Positions 8,948 through 17,876 of a stretch of DNA of 64,000 nt are shown piece after piece (the stretch's first letter is position 1; each line of letters opens with the position of its first letter). The notes beneath the pieces are model-generated. The model saw only the letters and a list, made by a program, of their open reading frames with translations, ran no database searches and was not told the origin of the DNA. Source of the DNA: Candidatus Eremiobacterota bacterium (GTDB lineage: Bacteria > Vulcanimicrobiota > Vulcanimicrobiia > Vulcanimicrobiales > Vulcanimicrobiaceae); assembly GCA_019240525.1 (NCBI GenBank), contig JAFAYE010000001.1:469300-533299 (forward strand). The letters run 5' to 3'. The translations under genes and the position numbers were made by a program.

Positions 8948-9536
8948 CGCTACTCCCAGCCAGCATTTCGATCGATTTCATGATCTCCGCAGTCAAGTTC
9001 GCCAAGTCATCGCGCGTTGCTTTCCTACCCACCGGCGGCGCGATTGGCTCGCCGAATGCCACGACGATCTGGCCCAGTCGAAGCGCCCGCTCGGTGCCGG
9101 TAATGCAGGCTGGCACGACGGGGGCGTGCGCCAACGTTGCCAATAAGGCAACTCCCGTCTGCGGCGTCGACGGTCCTTTCCGGCTACGCCGCCCTTGGGG
9201 AAAGATCCCGACGGCGCCACCCGCCTTCAAAACCTGAAGCGACCGCTTAATCGCGCCCGCGGCGCTACCCTGGCGGTCGACTGCATATGCGCCGAGGCCG
9301 CGAATGACCGGTCCAAGCAGCGGTATCGCGAAGAGTTCTTTCTTTGCCATGTAACTGACGCGACGCGGGCAGAGGCAGCCCAGCACCGGCGGGTCCAAAT
9401 ACGAAGCGTGATTGCAGGCAATGATCAGCGCACCCGAGGCGGGGACGTTCTGCGACCCGTAGACGCGGGCGCGCCACATCACACGCGCCATCGTGCGCAC
9501 GGCGACCTTTGAAAAATCGTAAAACCAAGGGATCAT
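8934..9536 (-). CDS. plsC: 1-acyl-sn-glycerol-3-phosphate acyltransferase (PlsC-like)
   Basis: A 200-residue LPLAT-family acyltransferase that transfers acyl groups to lysophosphatidate at the inner membrane. The catalytic HX4D motif is NHASYLD (His43, Asp48). The second block reads IFPQGRRSRKG, where most PlsC proteins have a Glu (FPEG). The third block VPACITGTE is also recognisable. The ATG at 9536 overlaps the cmk stop codon (ATGA). Upstream in-frame sequence is only cmk read in another frame. A cmk-plsC pairing is common in Gram-positive and deep-branching bacteria. Confidence 0.88.
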   Translation of the reverse strand: MIPWFYDFSKVAVRTMARVMWRARVYGSQNVPASGALIIACNHASYLDPPVLGCLCPRRVSYMAKKELFAIPLLGPVIRGLGAYAVDRQGSAAGAIKRSLQVLKAGGAVGIFPQGRRSRKGPSTPQTGVALLATLAHAPVVPACITGTERALRLGQIVVAFGEPIAPPVGRKATRDDLANLTAEIMKSIEMLAGSSGGNT

Positions 9537-10240
9537 CCTTCGGCTTCGCTCGGGAAGCTGCGCGCAACGATGGCACAAATCTGATCGACGACTCGCTGCG
9601 CATCGATCTCGCTCGAATCGATAATGTGCGCGTCGGGAGCCGGTGCGAGCGGCGAGATCGCGCGCGTTTGGTCGAGGCGGTCGCGCTCTTCGATCTCCTC
9701 GGATAACCGGTGGACATCGACGTCGACACCTGCCCTTTCGAGCTGAATTCGCCGGCGCTCGATTCGCGCCGCCACCGACGCGGTTAGATAAATCTTCACC
9801 GGCGCCTGGGGCAGCACCACCGTTCCAATATCGCGACCGGCCATTACAACCGAACCGCTCTGGGCAATGCGGCGCTGCGCGCGAACCATTTCCGCACGGA
9901 CTTCGGATTGCGCGGCAACCACCGAAACGATCGCCGTCACGTCGGTGCCGAGCAGCTCGGCTTCGTTGAATTCGCGCCCCCCCGCACTGATTTGAAAGCC
10001 CAGGGCGGCCGACTCGTCGAGCTGAATTTCGATCGGCGAGATGAGCATTAGTCGTGCCAAAGCCGCACCATTGTCCACTTCGGTGCCCGTGCGAAGCGCG
10101 AGCGACGCTAACGCGCGATACATTGCGCCGGTGTCGAGGTAGAGAACGTTCAAGCGCTTTGCCGTCGCTCGGGCAACGGTGGTCTTTCCCGCGGCCGCCG
10201 GTCCGTCGATCGCAATTTGCAAATGCGCGGATACGCTCAC
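9533..10240 (-). CDS. cmk: Cytidylate kinase
   Basis: Cmk phosphorylates CMP and dCMP with ATP. The 235-residue protein starts with the P-loop (IDGPAAAGKTTVAR, residues about 11-24). It has the CMP-binding LDTGAMYRALA, the GRDIGTVVLP motif and the RxxD-type lid region (ERDRLDQTRAISPL). It is the first gene of the minus-strand operon that runs to thiL and is divergent from radA, with a 72-base gap that must hold promoters in both directions. Confidence 0.93.
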   Translation of the reverse strand: MSVSAHLQIAIDGPAAAGKTTVARATAKRLNVLYLDTGAMYRALASLALRTGTEVDNGAALARLMLISPIEIQLDESAALGFQISAGGREFNEAELLGTDVTAIVSVVAAQSEVRAEMVRAQRRIAQSGSVVMAGRDIGTVVLPQAPVKIYLTASVAARIERRRIQLERAGVDVDVHRLSEEIEERDRLDQTRAISPLAPAPDAHIIDSSEIDAQRVVDQICAIVARSFPSEAEG

Positions 10241-10301
10241 GCGCGCCCACTTTCGCCCAGGCGAAGCAGCGGCCCCGCAGAACTTTGGGCCCCCACCGGG
10301 T

Positions 10302-10307
10302 TATGCT
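10302..10307 (+). promoter_or_regulatory. Candidate -10 box of a leaderless radA promoter
   Basis: TATGCT lies at 10302-10307, five bases before the GTG start of radA at 10313. No Shine-Dalgarno sequence is visible, so transcription may begin at or next to the start codon, as proposed for rpmB. No convincing -35 box is seen at the expected spacing, so this call is weak. Confidence 0.3.
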
Positions 10308-10312
10308 AGCTG

Positions 10313-11659
10313 GTGGCTAAAACGCGCGCGATCTTCTTTTGCTCAGCCTGCGGTTTCGAATCACCGCGGTGGCTCGGGCGTTGTCCGCAATGTGAAGCTT
10401 GGAACTCGTTCGACGAGCGCCCATTCAATGTGGCCGCGAAGCCAATGCGAACTACGCGACCTTCCGCATCGCAAACCGTTACGCCGGTTGGACTGCACGA
10501 AGTCGGTTCGGACGCTATGCATCGCATCCGAGTCGGCATGCCCGAGTTCGACGGAGTTCTCGGCGGCGGCGTCGTTCCGGGAAGCCTCACGCTCGTCGGC
10601 GGTCCTCCGGGGGCCGGAAAATCAACCTTGCTGCTGCAGATTGCCGCGCGTTTGGCGACGCAAGGCGAGGTTATGTATATTTGTGGCGAGGAGTCGGCAG
10701 CGCAAGTCAAGTTACGCGCGGAGCGTGTGTTTGGCAGCCGGCCGTTTCTTCGAGAAGCACAGGACGAGTTCAGGATGACCGTGTATCCGGAGACGAATCT
10801 GCGTGCCGCGCTCGATACGCTCGAACGGCACGCACCGCTCGCCGTGGTCGTGGACTCCATTCAAACGATTTGGCTCCCGGAATCGGAGGCGTTTGCCGGC
10901 AGCGTTTCCCAAGTTCGAGACTGCACGCAGGCACTCGTCGAGTACGCGAAGCGAACCGGCTGCGCGTGCTTCATCGTCGGGCACGTCACGAAAGACGGCT
11001 CGATCGCCGGCCCGCGCCTCCTCGAGCATCTCGTCGACACGGTACTCTACTTTGAAGGCGAAAGCAGCGAATACCGAATTCTTCGCGCGTATAAGAATCG
11101 CTACGGATCCATCGACGAGATTTGCGTCTTTACGATGGGAGACGAGGGACTGCGCGAGGTCCCTAACCCTTCCCAACTCTTCATCGGCGCACGTACGCAA
11201 CGGCCCAGCGGTTCGTGCGTCGTGGCGTCCATCGTCGGCTCACGGCCCGTCTTGGTGGAGGTTCAGGCGTTGGTCGGTGAGGCTGCGTTCGGAACGCCGC
11301 GCCGCCTGGCCAACAATCTCGATCAACAACGGCTCGCGATGATCATTGCCGTGCTGGAGCGGCGCGCCGGCTTTTCACTCGGCGCGCACGATGTTTATGC
11401 TTCCGTAGCCGGCGGCCTGCGAATCATCGAACCGGCCGCCGATTTGGGAATCGCGCTGGCGATTGCATCGTCGTTTCGCAACGTACCGATCGCGTCATCG
11501 GTCGCCGTCTTTGGTGAGCTCGGGCTCTCCGGCGAAGTCCGCACGGTCAGCGCCGCGGACCGGCGCGAGGCTGAAGCTCGCAAGCTCGGATACACGCACC
11601 TCGCTTCGCCGGCCAGTGCGCGGGATATTTCCGACGCAATACGAGACGTGCTCGGGTAA
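10313..11659 (+). CDS. radA: DNA repair protein RadA (Sms)
   Basis: RadA is a RecA-like, DnaB-type hexameric ATPase that promotes branch migration in recombinational repair. The 448-residue protein has the N-terminal C4 zinc finger (Cys10, Cys13, Cys24, Cys27), a Walker A motif GGPPGAGKST (96-105), the RadA-specific KNRYGS motif near residue 260, and a C-terminal Lon-protease-like domain (VYASVAGGLRI). The gene starts with GTG. Only 20 bases separate it from the following formiminotransferase gene. Confidence 0.95.
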   Translation: MAKTRAIFFCSACGFESPRWLGRCPQCEAWNSFDERPFNVAAKPMRTTRPSASQTVTPVGLHEVGSDAMHRIRVGMPEFDGVLGGGVVPGSLTLVGGPPGAGKSTLLLQIAARLATQGEVMYICGEESAAQVKLRAERVFGSRPFLREAQDEFRMTVYPETNLRAALDTLERHAPLAVVVDSIQTIWLPESEAFAGSVSQVRDCTQALVEYAKRTGCACFIVGHVTKDGSIAGPRLLEHLVDTVLYFEGESSEYRILRAYKNRYGSIDEICVFTMGDEGLREVPNPSQLFIGARTQRPSGSCVVASIVGSRPVLVEVQALVGEAAFGTPRRLANNLDQQRLAMIIAVLERRAGFSLGAHDVYASVAGGLRIIEPAADLGIALAIASSFRNVPIASSVAVFGELGLSGEVRTVSAADRREAEARKLGYTHLASPASARDISDAIRDVLG

Positions 11660-11679
11660 TTTTCGAAACGAAATCTTGA

Positions 11680-12501
11680 ATGAAGAAGCTGTTTGAAATC
11701 GTGCCGAATCTTTCGGAGGGGCGTAAGGCCGCGACGATTGAGGCCGCGTGCGCGGCCGTCGAGGGCACCGGCGCACGGTTGATCGACTGGAGCAGCGACC
11801 ACGTTCATCACCGCAGCGTCTTGACGGTCGTCGGCGATGAGGCGCAGGTGCTCGAGGCAGCCATACGCCTTGCCGGCGTCGCGCTGGAACACATCGACCT
11901 TCGCGGCCATCGCGGTGTCCATCCTCGGATCGGCGCGCTCGACGTGCTGCCATTCGTTCCGCTCGCCGATGCGACACTCGAGGAAGCTGCCGCTCTGGCG
12001 CATCGCGCCGGCAGCGAGATCTGGCAGCGCTATCGTGTTCCTTCCTATTATTATGGCGCGGCTGCTCGTCAGCCGGAGCGGCTGCTCCTCCCCGAGCTGC
12101 GGCGAAATGCCGATTGGCTGCCCGACGAAGGAGATGTGCGGCGCCACTTGAGCGCGGGCGCAATCGCGATCGGTGCTCGCGGGGTCTTGATTGCGTTCAA
12201 CGTCGAACTCGCGAGCGGCGACGTCGCCGCCGCGCGTGCCATCGCGCGCGCGATTCGCGAACGCGACGGCGGCTTGCGCTCGCTTCGCGCGCTTGCACTG
12301 CCGCGCGGAGACGGTCGCGTGCAGGTTTCGCTCAACGTGACGGACTATGTTGCAACGCCACTCTATCGCGTCGTCGAGCTGATCAAACGGCTTGCGGCGG
12401 AACGCGGCATCGAAATCTCCGGCTGCGAGCTCGTCGGCTGCGTTCCCTTCGCGGCGGTCGAATCGGCGGCCGCATATTACTTAGGAGTTACCACACTGTG
12501 A
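11680..12501 (+). CDS. ftcD: Glutamate formimidoyltransferase (formiminotransferase domain)
   Basis: This 273-residue protein matches the formiminotransferase half of FTCD, which moves the formimino group of N-formimidoyl-L-glutamate to tetrahydrofolate. Typical elements are the opening IVPNLSEGRK, the D-HHRSVLT region with its histidines, DLRGHRGVHPRIGALDVLPF, and VSLNVTDY near the C terminus. The cyclodeaminase domain is absent. It is a histidine-degradation enzyme but lies 30 kb from the hut genes. Its TGA overlaps the GTG of the next gene by four bases. A weak alternative is a folate-dependent enzyme with another formimino donor. Confidence 0.85.
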   Translation: MKKLFEIVPNLSEGRKAATIEAACAAVEGTGARLIDWSSDHVHHRSVLTVVGDEAQVLEAAIRLAGVALEHIDLRGHRGVHPRIGALDVLPFVPLADATLEEAAALAHRAGSEIWQRYRVPSYYYGAAARQPERLLLPELRRNADWLPDEGDVRRHLSAGAIAIGARGVLIAFNVELASGDVAAARAIARAIRERDGGLRSLRALALPRGDGRVQVSLNVTDYVATPLYRVVELIKRLAAERGIEISGCELVGCVPFAAVESAAAYYLGVTTL

Positions 12502-15212
12502 GCCCTTCGACGGCGGCACTTCGTGCCGCGCTCAGCACTTCGACCCTGGTAGCGTTGCTCTGGCTTCTTTGCGCACCGCTGGTGGCGGTGGCGGAAGGCG
12601 GACCTGGTGACGCCGGTATCTTCACCACGACGTTGCGCAACGGGCTGCGCGTCGTCGTCGTCGAGGACCGCGCCGCCCCGGTCGTGCAAACCTCGGTTTG
12701 GTACGGGTTTGGCTCGCTCCAAGAAACTTCCGGTAAGACGGGTCTTGCGCACGCCCTCGAGCACATGATGTTCCGCGGAACGCCCGAGATCTCGTCCGGC
12801 GGTCTCGACGATATGACCGCGCGTCTAGGCGCGCAGATGAACGGCGAAACGAGTTACGACTACACGCAGTTCTATTTTGAAATGCCGGCCGACAAACTCG
12901 ACGTGGCGCTCTTCGCCGATGCCGACCGCATGCAGCACGCCGCGCTGCGGGCAGCCGACTGGGCAATCGAGCGAAACGCGGTACTCAACGAAATCGAAGG
13001 CGATGAGAGCTCGCCCTTCTTCAATCTTCTCGCGCGGGTTCGCGCGGCGGCTTTCCCCAGTCAACCCGCCGGCAGGACGCCGCTGGGTAGTCGCGAGGAC
13101 GTAGCCCGCGCGACCGTCGCCGACATCGCACGCTACTACCGCGAATGGTACGCGCCAAACAACGCAACGCTCGTCGTGTCGGGGGATGTGAACCACGCAA
13201 CCGTCTTTGCTAAGGCGGCTCGCTATTTCGGCTCAATCCCCGCGAAAACGCTGCCGCACAAATCTGACGCGGCGCCGGTCGCCGCAACCGGACAGACGGT
13301 GGAAGCGCAGTTTCCCTTCCCCTTTGAAATCCTGGACTTAGCCTACTCCATTCCAGGCGATACGCAACGCGGTGAGCCGGCCATCAGCACCTTAGCGACC
13401 CTGCTCGAGAATCAGCGTTCGCCATTTTACCGGGCGCTCGTTGAAAGCAACATTGCCCTGGGCATCGAGGCGAACGCCGACACGCAACTGCGCGGCGGCC
13501 TTCTGCACGTCTTCATCATTCTCAATCCAGGTCGGAGCGCGAGTGAGGCACAATCCGTTTTTCAGTCGACTCTCGCTACGGCGCTTCAGAACGGTTTCGA
13601 TCCAGATCTGGTCCTCGCGGCGAAACGTTTGACGATCGCCGATCGGATCTACTCCGCGGACTCGATTGACGGGATCGGTAGCCTCGCGGGCTATACCTAC
13701 GGCATCGTCGGCGAGCGCCTCTCCGACGAGGACTCGCGGCTTGCTTCGCTGCGCGACAGCGACGTGCTCGCCGCGGCGCGCAAATATCTCAACCGGCCGA
13801 CCGTGGTGGGGCATTTGACGCCCAACGAAAGCCCGCCGCGCGGAAACTCGCAAAAGACGAGCGCCGACGCAACCGACGACTTTTCGCGCCGCGTGCCAAA
13901 CGGACCGATTATCGAACCGACCTGGATAGCGAAGGCCGTGCGAACTCCCACGACCGCGCGCAGCCCACTCGCCCCGGTGGAGTTCAGACTCGCGAACGGT
14001 CTGCGGGTAATCGTTCAAACGAAAAGCGATCGTCCGACGTTCGTCCTGCGCGGAAGGATTGCGTCGTCTCCGGCATTCGAGCCCGCGGGACAAGAGGGCA
14101 TCGCTCGCCTTGCATCCTCGGTAGCCGACTATGGAAGCGCGTCATATCCCTTCGCCCAGCGCCGCAAACAGACTGACGAAATGGGTGCGTTCGTCAGCAC
14201 TGGCGGGCAATTTATGGCGCAAGGCCTTGCCGGAGACTTTGAGCGGATCGTTCACATCGTGGCCGATGGCGAAGCGCATCCGACCTTCGCCGACCCCTGG
14301 CTCGAGCTCGAGCGTTCGCAGCTGGCCAACAGCTTACAATCCGAATCGCACATCTCGGGTGTGATGATCGATCGCGCGTACGATCGGCTTCTGCTTTCGA
14401 CCGACGATCCGACGTTACGCCAGCCGTCGCCTCAAGAGATCGCCGCGGTGACGCAAGCCGACCTGCTTGCCTACGCGCAACGCTATTGGCGGCCCGATCT
14501 CACGACGATCGCGGTCGTCGGCGACCTTTCGCCGCAGCGCGTTCGCACCGCACTTGAATCGGCATTTGGCACGTGGCGGACCGACGGTCCGAAGCCGGAT
14601 CCCCGTCTCATGCCTATGCCGCCTGCGGCCAGTGGCCACGACTACATTGGAACCGCAGCAAATCAAGTCTATATTCGCCTCGGCCAGCCTGCGCTGTCGC
14701 GGTCAAATCCGGATTACAATACGTTCCTCGTGCTCAACCAAATTCTCGGGGGCGCCGGCGCATTTGAGTCGCGGTTGTGGCAGGAGCTTCGCCAAAAGCG
14801 AGGCCTGGTTTACAACGTGAGCAGCTCGCTCGATGCCGACGCCGATCGCGGTGATTTTCGGGTTGAGCTCAACGCATCGCCGCAACGCGTCGTCGAGGCG
14901 GTCGACTTGGTGCGGAGCGAACTGGAGCGTCTTCGCGATCAGCCGGTTTCGGCGACGGAGTTGCAAGAGGCGAAAGTGCGACTGGTCAGCAACGCCTTGC
15001 TCGACGAAGCTTCGTCGGGTGGACAAGTCAAACAGCTGATGGACATTGCGAGCAACGAGCTACCTCTCGACTATTACGGTACGCTCAACGAGCGTTTTGC
15101 ACGAATTACGGCCGCCGACGTGCAGCGCGTTGCACGCCAGTATTTGCATCCGAATCGTCTGGTTCAAGTCTATGCCGGGCCGTCGGGGCCGTGGTCGCAA
15201 GCGTCGATATGA
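12498..15212 (+). CDS. Secreted M16-family zinc metalloprotease, two-module form
   Basis: The 904-residue protein begins with a signal peptide (hydrophobic core about residues 17-32) and contains two M16 modules. The first carries the inverted zinc motif HALEH (85-89) with the downstream Glu in VLNEIEG near residue 165, and is predicted active. The second (from about residue 490) has the fold-typical RLANGLRVIV start but no HxxEH, so it is the inactive partner, as in many bacterial M16 proteins. The GTG start at 12498 overlaps the ftcD stop (GTGA) and has an AGGAG Shine-Dalgarno at 12483-12487. It probably acts in the periplasm on peptides; the substrate is unknown. Confidence 0.9.
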   Translation: MSPSTAALRAALSTSTLVALLWLLCAPLVAVAEGGPGDAGIFTTTLRNGLRVVVVEDRAAPVVQTSVWYGFGSLQETSGKTGLAHALEHMMFRGTPEISSGGLDDMTARLGAQMNGETSYDYTQFYFEMPADKLDVALFADADRMQHAALRAADWAIERNAVLNEIEGDESSPFFNLLARVRAAAFPSQPAGRTPLGSREDVARATVADIARYYREWYAPNNATLVVSGDVNHATVFAKAARYFGSIPAKTLPHKSDAAPVAATGQTVEAQFPFPFEILDLAYSIPGDTQRGEPAISTLATLLENQRSPFYRALVESNIALGIEANADTQLRGGLLHVFIILNPGRSASEAQSVFQSTLATALQNGFDPDLVLAAKRLTIADRIYSADSIDGIGSLAGYTYGIVGERLSDEDSRLASLRDSDVLAAARKYLNRPTVVGHLTPNESPPRGNSQKTSADATDDFSRRVPNGPIIEPTWIAKAVRTPTTARSPLAPVEFRLANGLRVIVQTKSDRPTFVLRGRIASSPAFEPAGQEGIARLASSVADYGSASYPFAQRRKQTDEMGAFVSTGGQFMAQGLAGDFERIVHIVADGEAHPTFADPWLELERSQLANSLQSESHISGVMIDRAYDRLLLSTDDPTLRQPSPQEIAAVTQADLLAYAQRYWRPDLTTIAVVGDLSPQRVRTALESAFGTWRTDGPKPDPRLMPMPPAASGHDYIGTAANQVYIRLGQPALSRSNPDYNTFLVLNQILGGAGAFESRLWQELRQKRGLVYNVSSSLDADADRGDFRVELNASPQRVVEAVDLVRSELERLRDQPVSATELQEAKVRLVSNALLDEASSGGQVKQLMDIASNELPLDYYGTLNERFARITAADVQRVARQYLHPNRLVQVYAGPSGPWSQASI

Positions 15213-16585
15213 TCGAAACGATCGATCCGGCCACGGCTAAGGTTCTCGAGCGTTTTCCGCTGATGGATGCGTCGGCGATCGATGCTAAGCTCGAAGCCGC
15301 AGTGCGCGGCGCGAAGGCATTGGCATCGGAGCCGTTCGAAGAGCGCGCCAACCTCTTGCGACGCACCGCCGCACGGATGCGCGCCGAACGCGACGACCTG
15401 GCGGCGACGGCCGTACGCGAGATGGGCAAGCCAATCGCCCAGGCGCGTTCCGAAGTCGAGAAATGCGCGTGGGCATTTGAGTACTTTGCCGAGCATGGCG
15501 CCGCGATGCTGGCGCCACAAACGACGGATTCCTCGGCATCGCGCAGTTACGTGGCCTTTCGGCCGCTCGGCGTGCTCCTCGCAATCATGCCGTGGAACTT
15601 TCCCTATTGGCAAGTCGTCCGTGCGGCCGCCCCGGCACTCATGGCCGGCAACGCGATACTTCTCAAACACGCGGCCAATACGACTCGATGCGCGCTGGAA
15701 CTCGAACGCATCTTCGGAGAGGCCGGCGCGGCAGAGGGCATTTTCGGCGCGCTGATCGCTCGCGGTGAAGGGATCGACAAGCTCGTCGGCGACCCGCGCA
15801 TCGCCGCGGTGACGCTCACCGGCAGCGAACGCGCGGGCGTGGCCGTCGCGCGCGCCGCCGGCGCCGCATTGAAGAAATGCGTTCTCGAGCTAGGAGGATC
15901 GGATCCGTTTCTTGTTTTCGCCGACGCCGACATTGAAGCGGCGGCGAAGACAGCAGTAACGGCGCGCTTTCAAAACAACGGCGAAAGCTGCATCGCCGCC
16001 AAGCGCTTCATCGTCGAGTCCGGCGCTTACGACGAATTCCTCGATCGCTTTGTCGCAGCGGCCAATGCTCAGACGATCGGCGATCCCATGGAGGAAGGAA
16101 CTCAGATCGGGCCATGCGCGCGCGAGGATTTGCGTGCGACCGTTCACGAGCAGGTCAGCGAAACCGTCGGTAACGGCGCACGGCTCGTGCTGGGTGGCCG
16201 TTCTCTCGAACGGCCCGGGTTCTTTTACGCGCCGACGATCGTTGCGGACGTGATGCCCGGCATGCGCATGTTCGAAGAGGAAGTCTTCGGACCCGCCGCG
16301 GCGGTCGTGCGAGCAAACGATCGCGAACATGCGGTCGCACTCGGCAATGCGTCCTCGTTCGGTTTGGGATCGAGTCTGTGGACGCGCGACGTTTCCGCAG
16401 CCGAACGATTTGCCGGGCGGGTTGAGGCCGGGAGCGTCTTCATCAACGGCATGGTCGCAAGCGATCCGCGTCTACCATTCGGCGGCATAAAAAAGAGCGG
16501 GTACGGCCGCGAGCTCTCGACTTTCGGAATCCACGAGTTCGTCAACATCCAAACCGTCTGGATTGGTCCACCCCAATCGTCGTGA
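15209..16585 (+). CDS. Aldehyde dehydrogenase, succinate-semialdehyde dehydrogenase-like
   Basis: An NAD(P)-dependent aldehyde dehydrogenase of 458 residues, close to the shorter Sad/YneI-type succinate-semialdehyde dehydrogenases. It shows the Rossmann/ALDH signature MPWNFPYWQ, the catalytic Glu in LELGGSDPF, and the catalytic Cys in NNGESCIAAKRF. The C-terminal PFGGIKKSGYGRELS is typical of the family. The ATG at 15209 overlaps the stop of the protease gene (ATGA). A GTG at 15191 is an alternative start. Substrate specificity is inferred and not proven. Confidence 0.85.
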   Translation: MIETIDPATAKVLERFPLMDASAIDAKLEAAVRGAKALASEPFEERANLLRRTAARMRAERDDLAATAVREMGKPIAQARSEVEKCAWAFEYFAEHGAAMLAPQTTDSSASRSYVAFRPLGVLLAIMPWNFPYWQVVRAAAPALMAGNAILLKHAANTTRCALELERIFGEAGAAEGIFGALIARGEGIDKLVGDPRIAAVTLTGSERAGVAVARAAGAALKKCVLELGGSDPFLVFADADIEAAAKTAVTARFQNNGESCIAAKRFIVESGAYDEFLDRFVAAANAQTIGDPMEEGTQIGPCAREDLRATVHEQVSETVGNGARLVLGGRSLERPGFFYAPTIVADVMPGMRMFEEEVFGPAAAVVRANDREHAVALGNASSFGLGSSLWTRDVSAAERFAGRVEAGSVFINGMVASDPRLPFGGIKKSGYGRELSTFGIHEFVNIQTVWIGPPQSS

Positions 16586-16590
16586 CCATT

Positions 16591-16744
16591 GTCATGCTGA
16601 GCTTGTCGAAGCATTGACGCGCCCTCAATAGGCGCACCCTTCGACAGGCTCAGGGTGACAAAGACAAGCACCCTTCGACAGGCTCAGGGTGACAAAGACA
16701 AGCGCCCTTCGACAGGCTCATGCTTCGACAAGCTCAGGGTGACA
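16591..16744 (+). repeat. Cluster of dispersed REP-like repeats between convergent genes
   Basis: One copy in the GTCATGCTGAGCTTGTCGAA orientation (from 16591) is followed by three or four copies in the opposite orientation (CTTCGACAGGCTCAGG core) at about 16637-16660, 16671-16694, 16705-16720 (truncated) and 16721-16744. Opposite copies can pair as hairpins, so the cluster may serve as a two-way terminator for the aldehyde dehydrogenase and aminotransferase genes. The same repeat recurs at 52027-52371, and a variant at 38585-38619. Confidence 0.85.
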
Positions 16745-17876
16745 CTGCCGAGGTCACGGTGGAGCAGTATTCGGCGATTCGTTCGAGACCCGCCGCAATG
16801 TTGTTCGGCGGGGAGACCCAACTCAAGCGTAGCCAGCCTTCCATCGAATCTCCGAAAGCAATCCCCGGTATTGCAACGACGTCGTAGCGCTCCAAAAGCG
16901 CATTGGCGGCCTCGAGCGACGAAACCCCGTGCGGCAGGCGCACGCAAACGTAGAACGTACCTTCGGGCGCGATGAAGCGCAGCCCGCTCGCGCGTAACGC
17001 CGCAAGTACGCCGCCGCGCTGCTCCCGGTACCAGGCAGCGTGCTCGCGCAGCGCGTCGCATTCGAAAATATGCAGAGCAATACGCTGAGCGAACGTATCG
17101 GCGCAGGAGGTCGCCCAGGCGTGAACTTTGATCGCGGCGCTAACGACGTCGCTCGGCCCCAGAATCCAGCCCAAACGCAGCCCGGTCAGCGCGTTGCTCT
17201 TGCTCAGCGAGTTGGTCACGATCGTGTGCGGATAGATGCGTGCAAGCTCGGCGGCATCGTCGACAAAAACCTGTTCTCGATAGATCTCGTCGTGGAGCAG
17301 CCAGAGCGGCGTGCCGCGACGCTCGAGAAGCGGCCCGACGAGCGATTCAGCGTCGGCTCGTGAAATTACGCGTGCAGTAGGGTTGCACGGCGAGCAAATC
17401 ACGATCGCGCGCGTTCGTTCCTCGATCGCATGAACGATCCGCTCGCCGTCGATGGCAAAATCGTCCTCCTCGCGCATCGCAACCTTGCGGACCGCAATGC
17501 CTTCGAGCATCGCCATTTTTTCGTAGGACGGAAAACAGGGTTCGACGATCAAGAGCTCGTCGCGAGCCGGATCCAGCAGCGTCTTCAGGGCGACGTACAT
17601 TGCCTCTTGCGAGCCGACGGTGACACAGACGTTCTCCGGACGCGCCATTCCGGGATAGTCATAATGGCGCGCGATCGCTTCGCGCAACGCGAGGTCGCCG
17701 GCATTCGGTGTGTACCGAACGCCGCGCTGCGCGACGTACTGCATCGCCGCGTGGAAGTGTTCGAGGTTCGGTAAGAGCGAGGGTTCGCCCAGCCCGAGAT
17801 CGATGGAAGTAGGCTTCTTCCTGCTCGAGATTTCGCGAATCATCGACGGCGCGATCGACCGAACGCGCGGATTCAT
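16734..17876 (-). CDS. Class I/II PLP-dependent aminotransferase, candidate succinyl-DAP aminotransferase
   Basis: A fold-type I aminotransferase of 380 residues. It has the substrate/cofactor segment VGSQEAMYVAL, CSPCNPTA with the conserved Asn, LHDEIYR with the Asp that contacts the PLP ring nitrogen, and the Schiff-base lysine in NSLSKSNALTGLRLGW. The ATG at 17876 overlaps the dapD stop (ATGA). This coupling suggests it is the N-succinyl-diaminopimelate aminotransferase (DapC role) that acts directly after DapD, but class I aminotransferases are easily misassigned. The last few codons and the stop lie inside a dispersed repeat. Confidence 0.8.
   Translation of the reverse strand: MNPRVRSIAPSMIREISSRKKPTSIDLGLGEPSLLPNLEHFHAAMQYVAQRGVRYTPNAGDLALREAIARHYDYPGMARPENVCVTVGSQEAMYVALKTLLDPARDELLIVEPCFPSYEKMAMLEGIAVRKVAMREEDDFAIDGERIVHAIEERTRAIVICSPCNPTARVISRADAESLVGPLLERRGTPLWLLHDEIYREQVFVDDAAELARIYPHTIVTNSLSKSNALTGLRLGWILGPSDVVSAAIKVHAWATSCADTFAQRIALHIFECDALREHAAWYREQRGGVLAALRASGLRFIAPEGTFYVCVRLPHGVSSLEAANALLERYDVVAIPGIAFGDSMEGWLRLSWVSPPNNIAAGLERIAEYCSTVTSAVSP

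Noticed and set aside
9537-10250. N-terminal extension of plsC through cmk
   Set aside because: It lies fully inside cmk in a shifted frame; the ATG at 9536 overlaps the cmk stop in the manner typical of this genome.
12114-12497. N-terminal extension of the M16 protease
   Set aside because: It is ftcD read in another frame, Arg-rich and without a signal peptide; the GTG at 12498 has a Shine-Dalgarno and a signal peptide.
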